Shown here: positions 34,302 to 40,301 of the stretch, one piece after another | How the letters are laid out: every line of letters begins with the position of its first letter | Numbering within the stretch: position 1 is the first letter of the stretch | NCBI RefSeq assembly: GCF_001601825.1 | Contig: NZ_LUJK01000029.1 | Location: 1 to 40,301 of the forward strand | DNA: 40,301 nucleotides | DNA from: Limnobacter sp. CACIAM 66H1 | GTDB taxonomy: Bacteria; Pseudomonadota; Gammaproteobacteria; Burkholderiales; Burkholderiaceae_B | Reading direction: 5' to 3' | Program-made: the position numbers and the translations under genes | The notes under the pieces: generated by a model | What the model was told of the DNA's origin: nothing | The model's database searches: none | The model's input: the letters and a program-made list of their open reading frames with translations, nothing else

Positions 34302-35554
34302 TGGGCGCCTTGCAAGCTGTTCAAACGGCTGATGCGAATAGACGCAGGCGGGTGACTGTCATAGAACGCAGAATGCAGTGGGTCGGGGGTCAGGGTGGAT
34401 GCATTGTCCTGATACAACTTCACCAAAGCGCTCACGAGGTGCTGGGGTGCACTCTGCTGTGCAGCATACGCATCGGCCTCGAATTCATGTTTGCGGCTGA
34501 GCCAGGACATCACTGGCCGAATCGGAAATGTGAAATAGGGAAGCACCATCATGAACAACACCAAAGCCATGGCTTGAGCGCCATTCGCCAGGTCAGGGTT
34601 GACGCCCAACTCGCTATAGAACCAGGTAGCATTGGCCAGAAGGCCCAGCACATAAAACATTACAAGACTGCCAATGCCTGAAAAAGCCAGGTGCTTGACG
34701 ATGTGCTTTTTCTTGAAGTGCCCCAGTTCATGGGCCAACACGGCTTCAATCTGATCGTCATTCAAGCGCGAGAGCAGGGTGTCGAAAAACACGATTCGCT
34801 TGGCTTTGCCCATGCCGCTGAAGTAGGCATTGCCGTGGCTTGACCGTTTGCTGCCGTCCATCACAAACAAGCCGCTGGAATCAAAGCCACAGCGTTGCAG
34901 TAAGTTCAGAATACGCTGGCGGGTGGCGCCGTCTTCCAATGGGGTGAACTTGTTGAAAATCGGGGCAATCACCGTGGGGAACAACCACATCAACAACAGG
35001 CTGAAACCAAACCACAAGGCCCATGCGTAAACCCACCACTGCTGTCCGGCTTCACGCATGAGATAAAGAACCGCAAACACCAATGGACCACCGATCAAAG
35101 CACCGACCAGCAGACCTTTGATCCAGTCGCCAATGAACAGGCTTTTCTTCATGCGATTGAAACCGAAGCGCTCTTCAAGCACGAATTGTTTGTAGTAAGA
35201 CAATGGCAAATCAAGCACGCTGCCAATCAAGCCCACCACGGCAATCAGCAGGAGGCCCGCCAAAATACCTTCGGCAGTGGTGCTTGTGACGCTTTGAATC
35301 CACTGCAGACCTCCCAACAAGGTAAAACCCATCAAGATGCTGGCTTCGATCAGTACATTGATCATGCCCAAGCGGGTTTTTGCGATGGAATAGTCTGCAG
35401 CCTTTTGATGGTCTTGCAGACTGATCTGTTCCCTGAACTCGGCAGGCACCTGTGCGCGGTTCAAGGCGATATGCCGCACCTGGCGACTGGCCAGATAAAG
35501 GCGAAGCGCCACACTCAAAACTACTGCCAGAACAAAGACTTCAGTAAAAACCAT
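34298..35554 (-). CDS. M48 (Ste24/CAAX-type) membrane zinc protease
   Basis: A 418-residue integral membrane protease of the Ste24 type. The zinc site is HELGH (275-279) with Glu359 in [10 protein letters not shown] as third ligand; about six or seven hydrophobic helices surround it, and [21 protein letters not shown] is the typical stretch before the active site. The CAAX name is inherited from yeast; bacterial members probably take part in membrane-protein quality control. First gene of the M48-phhB-rsgA unit, divergent from orn. Confidence 0.92.
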   Translation of the reverse strand: MVFTEVFVLAVVLSVALRLYLASRQVRHIALNRAQVPAEFREQISLQDHQKAADYSIAKTRLGMINVLIEASILMGFTLLGGLQWIQSVTSTTAEGILAGLLLIAVVGLIGSVLDLPLSYYKQFVLEERFGFNRMKKSLFIGDWIKGLLVGALIGGPLVFAVLYLMREAGQQWWVYAWALWFGFSLLLMWLFPTVIAPIFNKFTPLEDGATRQRILNLLQRCGFDSSGLFVMDGSKRSSHGNAYFSGMGKAKRIVFFDTLLSRLNDDQIEAVLAHELGHFKKKHIVKHLAFSGIGSLVMFYVLGLLANATWFYSELGVNPDLANGAQAMALVLFMMVLPYFTFPIRPVMSWLSRKHEFEADAYAAQQSAPQHLVSALVKLYQDNASTLTPDPLHSAFYDSHPPASIRISRLNSLQGAQ

Positions 35555-35644
35555 TTCTCGCTACCACCCTTGATTAATTTGCGCTTCAATGCCTGTGAGA
35601 CAATACAACTCTCTATAGATTCAACCTCAAAGCTCATTCAAATT

Positions 35645-36286
35645 ATGTCACAAGCCACGCCAAGTTCCACCCCTGTTGAAACCAAGATTCCCCGCGACGA
35701 CAATCGCTTGGTGTGGGTTGACATGGAAATGACAGGTCTGGATCCGTTCAACGACAAAATCATTGAAGTGGCAGTGGTTGTCACCGACAGTGAGCTCAAC
35801 GTCCTGGAGGAAGGGCCTGTGTTGGCCATTCACCAAAGTGATGAAATTCTGGCCGGCATGGATGCCTGGAATACCAGCACCCATGGCAAAAGCGGCCTGA
35901 CGGCCCGTGTGAAAGAATCCACGATTGATGAGGCCCAGGCCGAGGATTTGTTGATCGAATTTTTGGCCAAATACATAGGCCCAGGAAAAAGCCCGATGTG
36001 TGGCAACAGCATTTGCCAGGACCGCCGCTTCATGGCCAAATACATGCCGAAGCTGGAAGCTTATTTTCACTACCGCAATCTGGATGTCAGCACACTGAAA
36101 GAATTGTGCAAGCGTTGGAACCCCACCACGGCGCGAAAATTTGTGAAAAAAACCAAGCACACCGCCTTGGCCGATATTCACGAGTCAATCGACGAGCTTC
36201 GTTTTTACCGTGAGCATTTTATTGTGGCGCCAGAGGCGAAGGCGAGCCAGGAGAGCCCCCTGTCCCCGGCGGCGCCTGCGGCCTAG
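35645..36286 (+). CDS. orn: Oligoribonuclease
   Basis: A 213-residue DEDDh 3'-5' exonuclease that degrades di- to pentanucleotides, including pGpG from c-di-GMP. Asp26 and Glu28 in VDMEMTGLD, the [10 protein letters not shown] motif and [14 protein letters not shown] carry the catalytic residues. Compared with the usual 180 residues it has about 17 extra N-terminal residues and a proline/alanine/serine-rich tail of about 20. ATG 35645 is chosen because the open frame upstream lies over the M48 leader. The tail overlaps the 3' end of the MATE gene by 68 bp. Confidence 0.95.
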   Translation: MSQATPSSTPVETKIPRDDNRLVWVDMEMTGLDPFNDKIIEVAVVVTDSELNVLEEGPVLAIHQSDEILAGMDAWNTSTHGKSGLTARVKESTIDEAQAEDLLIEFLAKYIGPGKSPMCGNSICQDRRFMAKYMPKLEAYFHYRNLDVSTLKELCKRWNPTTARKFVKKTKHTALADIHESIDELRFYREHFIVAPEAKASQESPLSPAAPAA

Positions 36287-37658
36287 TTGGCAAAGTAAGC
36301 TCTAAAGCATTGCGCTGGCGCATCACATGGGCCAGCAGCAAGGCCAGGCAAATTCCAGCCAACAGCAGCCCACCTGCACTGGCCATCCAGAAACCTTGTG
36401 ATTTCAGCGGGTTTGCTTGCCAAACCCCAAGCCACATGCCTCCGCCAATGCCCACAAACCACAGACTCACCAAATAAATCAACATGGGGCGCGCTGACAC
36501 TCGGTAGGCCCGAAGTGAAAACGAGCACAAAGTTTGAACGGCATCAATAAAGTGGTAGGCAATCACCCAAGGCATCAGGCCTAGGGCCACCTCAATCGTT
36601 TTTGTGTCTTTGGTGTAGAACGAGATCAATTCCCGATCGAACGCATACAAACCCAGACACACGCAGGCCGCGACCAGCATGGCAGTTTCAATTCCACGCT
36701 TGATGATGGTGCTGGCGTGTTTGTTGAACCCGGCACCAATTTGCTGGGAGGCTAACACCGTGGTGGCATTGCCCAAAGACAAACACACCATGTACGCCAT
36801 CGCTGCCATGTTGGACACAATTTGATGTCCACCCAGCTGGTACACATCGAAACGCGACACCAGCAGCGCAATGACGGTAAACGAGCTGACTTCAATGAGG
36901 TATGAGCCGCCAATAGGCAGACCGAGTCGCAGGATTTGCCCAAGACGATGCCAATCAGGTTTCAAGCTGCGAATCGATTTGAATTCGCTGTAATGTTTGT
37001 CGAACAGCCAAATGAGGGCCGAAATACCGAGTACCAGCCACATCGTTGCTGCTGTGGCCCAACCAAAACCGGCTGCACCCAGCGCGGGCAGCCCCCACCC
37101 ACCGTTCATGAACCAAATGTTCAAGGGAATTTTCAGCAGCAGCATCAGTACCTGCAGGGCCACCACAATTTGTGGCCGTGAGATCGATTGGTTCAACGCA
37201 TAAAAGACGCGAAACACCAAGGCGGCAGGAAGCCCCCAAGCAATACCCAGCAAGTAGCCTCGAGTGTCTACAGCGATGTCGGCAGGGGTGTTGGTTAGTT
37301 GGAAAATGGGTTGCGGGTTGAGCAGTATCAGCATGCCGATAGCGCTCATGGTTAGCGCAAGCCACACACCTTGAACTGCATCTTCTCCAACCTTGCGGTA
37401 ATCACCCGCACCGAAGTGGGCAGAGCAAATGGGGGTAAGACCAATAATGACCCCCATCAAGCCGACGTAAAGGCTGATATAAATGGATGACCCAACAGCC
37501 ATGGCTGCCAGCACATCGGGACCGGCCTGCCCGGCCATCAATGTATCAACCAGACCGTTGCCCATCACGGCCAACTGTCCTAGCAGAATTGGCAAAGCCT
37601 GATTCAGCAGAGCCCTGCGCGGCCGGTCTTGGGCAAATAAAACAATACTGCTGGCCAT
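36219..37658 (-). CDS. MATE-family multidrug exporter (NorM-like)
   Basis: A 479-residue exporter of the NorM branch of MATE transporters, using Na+ or H+ to drive out cationic compounds. Twelve hydrophobic helices in two halves; [22 protein letters not shown] and [19 protein letters not shown] are typical NorM segments. The C-terminal tail is low-complexity, rich in Pro, Gly and Ser, and coded opposite the end of orn. It follows the glycosyltransferase gene by 9 bp and is probably read with it. Confidence 0.9.
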   Translation of the reverse strand: MASSIVLFAQDRPRRALLNQALPILLGQLAVMGNGLVDTLMAGQAGPDVLAAMAVGSSIYISLYVGLMGVIIGLTPICSAHFGAGDYRKVGEDAVQGVWLALTMSAIGMLILLNPQPIFQLTNTPADIAVDTRGYLLGIAWGLPAALVFRVFYALNQSISRPQIVVALQVLMLLLKIPLNIWFMNGGWGLPALGAAGFGWATAATMWLVLGISALIWLFDKHYSEFKSIRSLKPDWHRLGQILRLGLPIGGSYLIEVSSFTVIALLVSRFDVYQLGGHQIVSNMAAMAYMVCLSLGNATTVLASQQIGAGFNKHASTIIKRGIETAMLVAACVCLGLYAFDRELISFYTKDTKTIEVALGLMPWVIAYHFIDAVQTLCSFSLRAYRVSARPMLIYLVSLWFVGIGGGMWLGVWQANPLKSQGFWMASAGGLLLAGICLALLLAHVMRQRNALELTLPTRPQAPPGTGGSPGSPSPLAPQ

Positions 37659-37667
37659 GCCACACCT

Positions 37668-39470
37668 TTAACGACTGCTGTTTTCTGTCCGCTGTTCCGC
37701 CTGCTGCGTACGTGCGTACAGGAAGAAGAATTCATGTCGGTCCGAGTTTCGGTTACCGGTCCAGATCAACTCCCACCGCCCGGATGCCCTGGATTCGAAA
37801 TCAACCTTGATCTTCAGGCTTTGGCGTGTATCGTCTTGAAGCAACAAATACTCGCATTCGGTGGCTTCCTTGAATTGACCCTTGCGAATGAAGTCAACCT
37901 TGGTGTGGTATTGAAGAGTTGCGCGTTGTGCGTAGCCCAAGTTGTAATCGGCAACACATTCCCTGCCCACGGCAGATTGATGGTCCAGAACTGATCGGGT
38001 AATTGCATCGCCCAGGGATTTGAAGCTTTTTGCATAGTCAATTCTTGGGATCCACAATGTCATCATCAGCAGCCACAGCAGAATGACGCCCCCTGTGGTC
38101 AACACCATGGGGCGCCAAAGGGCGCGACTGCCCGAGGCCGTACGCCATACAATCAGGCGGATCCAGGCAAAGCTGGCCAGAAATGCCAGTGCGAGTTCAA
38201 GGCCGATGACGTCGGGTACATAGCCGGGTGATAGTTTTTCGAAGTTGGCTGCAATTTTTGCAGGAAAACCGAATGTGGCTGCGGTCCAACCCAGCCACAC
38301 CAACACGGCGGCGAAGGTAAACCAAAGCACTGCAAACCAGTCAATCAGACTGATCAAGCCGCGTTTCATGGTGGACAGTCCGATTGCCGCAAGCACCGAA
38401 AGTGGCGCCAGCAAAGGGAAATAGTTGGCCTCATCCGCTGGGTTCGTAATCAGCAGCACCAGCACACCAGCAGCCGCGCCTGCGAGGGGAATGCGGATCG
38501 AGGGTTCAGTCAAGGCTTTGCGATAACGCCAAATGGTCCAGCAAGCCATGGGTAAAATCGGCCACAAAAACCAGGTGAGGGTTTTCAGTGTGATCACCAG
38601 TTTGGTCAGGTCAAAGGACTGGGTAGGATCCAGTATCAGAAAGCGGCGAACATTCCATTCATTCCAGGCATTCCACCACAACTCTCCGTTTTTCTGACTC
38701 ATTAGCCAGAAAAACCAGATCGCAAAAGGAATGGCAAATACGGTGGCAGCTCGGGTCATTCGGCGAAGCAGACCAAACCGCAGCGTACTGTGTGTCATCG
38801 AGCTGGCAAGCAACAACAGCAGAAAGGGTAGCCAATGTGCCCAGCCCCGCGCAAAAAAAGCGATGGCAATGCCTGCGCCCAGCATCCAACCTGCGCCGAT
38901 CGGTCTGTCAAGCGAGCGCACTGCGCCAAGCAGCATGATTGAGATGCCGGCCAATTCGGCGATTTCGGGCACCTGCATGTGCGAGCGAACGAGCAGACCA
39001 AGTGTGCCCAAAAAGCAAAGCACCGAGGCATCTGCAACGGCACGGGCATAATCGACCCGGGTAGGCGCCGTGCCCAACGGGTCTTCGGGTTGAAGTTCAA
39101 CCCGTTTGGCCAAGCGATAGGTGGTATTCCAAATGGCCCAGCCAGCCAAAATCATCCAGAACACATTGCCAAGGCGCATGGCGTCATCAAGCCAGTTGTG
39201 AGGCAGGTTGACAGCAATTGCCAGTTTTCCGAACAGACCTGAAAGCCAGGCAGACAGCAAGCCACCTTCGACATACAGGCGATCACCGATCAGCGACATT
39301 GCCCATTCTGAAAAAGGCAGCTGGGAAAAGGTGAAGCTTTGACCAAAGCCGGTCGCATCGTCAGGTTTCCACGGTGTGCGCGCGAAAAGCCCTGGCAAAA
39401 TGTAGAGCAATATCAAGCCCCACAGTAGCCTGCGCGACAAACGAGTGTTGTTGGCTGCGGTGATGACCAT
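37668..39470 (-). CDS. GT-C-fold membrane glycosyltransferase (ArnT/PMT-like)
   Basis: A 600-residue protein with about eleven hydrophobic helices and a C-terminal periplasmic domain. The first periplasmic loop has WKPDDATGFG, resembling the acidic motif of GT-C enzymes such as ArnT and protein mannosyltransferases that use polyprenyl-phosphate sugars. I cannot name donor or acceptor; lipid A or another envelope glycan is the usual target. The ATG lies only 24 bases from the rpmE terminator, so it depends on read-through or on a promoter overlapping it. Confidence 0.75.
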   Translation of the reverse strand: MVITAANNTRLSRRLLWGLILLYILPGLFARTPWKPDDATGFGQSFTFSQLPFSEWAMSLIGDRLYVEGGLLSAWLSGLFGKLAIAVNLPHNWLDDAMRLGNVFWMILAGWAIWNTTYRLAKRVELQPEDPLGTAPTRVDYARAVADASVLCFLGTLGLLVRSHMQVPEIAELAGISIMLLGAVRSLDRPIGAGWMLGAGIAIAFFARGWAHWLPFLLLLLASSMTHSTLRFGLLRRMTRAATVFAIPFAIWFFWLMSQKNGELWWNAWNEWNVRRFLILDPTQSFDLTKLVITLKTLTWFLWPILPMACWTIWRYRKALTEPSIRIPLAGAAAGVLVLLITNPADEANYFPLLAPLSVLAAIGLSTMKRGLISLIDWFAVLWFTFAAVLVWLGWTAATFGFPAKIAANFEKLSPGYVPDVIGLELALAFLASFAWIRLIVWRTASGSRALWRPMVLTTGGVILLWLLMMTLWIPRIDYAKSFKSLGDAITRSVLDHQSAVGRECVADYNLGYAQRATLQYHTKVDFIRKGQFKEATECEYLLLQDDTRQSLKIKVDFESRASGRWELIWTGNRNSDRHEFFFLYARTQQAEQRTENSSR

Positions 39471-39484
39471 GTTCTTATTGTGTC

Positions 39485-39525
39485 CGGAAAAACAAAAGGC
39501 AGCCAGTTTTACTGAGCTGCCTTTT
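39485..39525 (-). terminator. Strong terminator after rpmE2
   Basis: Arms AAAAGGCAGC (39494-39503) and GCTGCCTTTT (39516-39525) plus inner CAGT/ACTG pairs. On the minus strand TTTTGTTTTT follows the stem; T-rich bases flank it on both sides, so it may also work rightward. Confidence 0.85.
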
Positions 39526-39546
39526 TATGATCACTTGCGCGAAAAA

Positions 39547-39798
39547 TTACTTCTTGAAGCGATCGAAACGACGACGGAATTTCTCAACGCGGCCGGCGGT
39601 GTCCACGATGGTGTTTTGTGCACCAGTGTAGAAGGGGTGTGATTCGGAACTCACGTCCAGCTTGATCAGAGGGTATTCCTTGCCTTCGTGCTCTCCAGTT
39701 TCGCGGCTAGGCGCGGTAGAGCGGCAAATGAATTTGAAGCCGTTGGACATGTCCATGAACAACACTTCGCGGTAATTGGGGTGAATGCCTTCTTTCAT
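39547..39798 (-). CDS. rpmE2: Ribosomal protein L31, type B (zinc-free)
   Basis: An 83-residue L31 of type [17 protein letters not shown] start, SHPFYTGAQ and the basic end [10 protein letters not shown]. The CxxC zinc motif of type A L31 is absent; a single cysteine is left in FICRST. Type B copies often replace the zinc form when zinc is short, but here no Zur-like box is obvious and the promoter looks constitutive. GGAG (39805-39808) lies six bases before ATG 39798, which decides this start over the longer frame. Confidence 0.95.
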   Translation of the reverse strand: MKEGIHPNYREVLFMDMSNGFKFICRSTAPSRETGEHEGKEYPLIKLDVSSESHPFYTGAQNTIVDTAGRVEKFRRRFDRFKK

Positions 39799-39899
39799 GA
39801 GTTTCTCCGTTGCAGCCAATCTGGCGGTTAATTGGTCTCAATGGTGTGAGTGCCAACCGACAAAGCCAAATCACTTGCTGGTTAATTAGGTAACCGCAA

Positions 39900-39928
39900 A
39901 TTATAGGGTTACGCAGTGGATTGGTCAA
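39900..39928 (-). promoter_or_regulatory. Sigma-70 promoter of rpmE2
   Basis: On the minus strand TTGACC (39923-39928), 17 bases, TATAAT (39900-39905). RNA would start near 39893, inside the small inverted repeat GGTTA-N6-TAACC (39880-39895). The -35 directly follows the groEL terminator. Confidence 0.75.
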
Positions 39929-39969
39929 GAAAAAAACCGCTGGCCGGATCAACCGGAACCAGCGGTTTT
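39929..39969 (-). terminator. Rho-independent terminator of groEL
   Basis: Arms AAAACCGCTGG (39933-39943) and CCAGCGGTTTT (39959-39969), with CCGG/CCGG pairing inside; seven T follow on the minus strand. It ends the groEL message 32 bp after the stop codon. Confidence 0.9.
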
Positions 39970-40001
39970 GCTTGCAAGCGTAGAGCTTGGCAACAGGCCT
40001 G

Positions 40002-40301
40002 TTACATGCCCATGCCGCCCATACCGCCCATGCCGCCCATAGCACCCATGTCGGGAGCGGCAGGCTTGTCTTCAACCAGGTCAGCAACCATGCAATCGGT
40101 GGTCAGCATCAATGAAGCCACAGAGGCTGCGTTTTGCAAGGCAGTGCGGGTAACCTTGGTTGGGTCAAGAACGCCCATTTCTACCATGTCGCCATACTCG
40201 CCTGTGGCAGCGTTGTAACCGTAGTTGCCTTCACCACCCATCACGTTGTTGGCCACCACAGATGATTCTTCACCCGCGTTGGTCACGATCATTCGCAGTG
40301 G
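40002..40301 (-). CDS. groL: Chaperonin GroEL (3' part)
   Basis: C-terminal 99 residues of the 60-kDa chaperonin; the gene continues past the window edge. [36 protein letters not shown] and [19 protein letters not shown] are canonical, and the protein ends in the flexible GGM repeat tail ([11 protein letters not shown]) that faces the folding cavity. Confidence 0.97.
   Translation of the reverse strand, partial: PLRMIVTNAGEESSVVANNVMGGEGNYGYNAATGEYGDMVEMGVLDPTKVTRTALQNAASVASLMLTTDCMVADLVEDKPAAPDMGAMGGMGGMGGMGM

Noticed and set aside
35186-35644. N-terminal extension of Orn from an upstream start
   Set aside because: It lies over the M48 protease gene and its leader in the opposite strand; the Orn family begins near ATG 35645.

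Overview
The window looks like chromosomal housekeeping DNA of a betaproteobacterium, order Burkholderiales (my guess is a Limnobacter-like member of the Burkholderiaceae or a relative; this rests on gene order and protein flavour, not on a search). Supporting signs are the order lptD-surA-pdxA-ksgA divergent from amgK-murU, pepP-ubiH followed by a CoA pyrophosphatase and a CobD/CbiB-family gene, a cys operon containing the DUF934 gene with a CysB regulator divergent from it, and a zinc-free type B L31. I see no insertion sequence, phage, CRISPR array, tRNA or rRNA.

Layout. 1-1438 (+): 3' end of lptG, a short CbiX-type chelatase and a PsiF-like secreted protein. 1457-8466 (-): a tight sulfate-assimilation operon read TSUP permease, cysI, DUF934, cysH, cysD, cysN, cobA. 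It makes sulfide by way of adenylyl sulfate and supplies SUMT for the siroheme that CysI needs. cysB (8579-9532, +) diverges from it across a 112-bp region with a good promoter and a LysR-type palindrome. 9533-9963 has no credible gene but holds several hairpins. 9964-13507 (-): a 3-hydroxyisobutyrate-dehydrogenase-type enzyme, an unknown 98-residue protein with a striking inverted repeat over its translation start, an alpha/beta hydrolase and a Bcr/CflA transporter. 13624-16401 (+): a bd-type quinol oxidase (cydAB) followed by a rhodanese-loop sulfurtransferase.

16415-20418: a DUF1857 protein and a RidA protein (divergent), then a hybrid sensor kinase whose gene overlaps that of a PhnD-like periplasmic binding protein, a probable ligand-sensing pair with no transporter beside it. 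20522-26877: murI (+), then the outer-membrane biogenesis cluster lptD-surA-pdxA-ksgA (-). 26976-32922 (+): amgK-murU (cell-wall sugar recycling), pepP, ubiH-type hydroxylase, CoA pyrophosphatase and a CobD/CbiB-family gene broken at a run of seven T. 32927-35554 (-): rsgA, phhB-type dehydratase and an M48 protease, tightly overlapped. 35645-39470: orn (+) converging on a MATE exporter and a GT-C-type membrane glycosyltransferase (-). 39547-40301 (-): rpmE2 with its own promoter and terminator, and the 3' end of groEL with a strong terminator.

I do not see a clearly new defence or mobile system. The least explained items are the PhnD-kinase pair, the T7 frameshift in the CobD-like gene, the inverted repeat over the start of the 98-residue protein, and the structured intergenic region at 9533-9963. 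Several genes need non-ATG starts (TSUP, RidA, the kinase, lptD, the CobD-like gene, rsgA).
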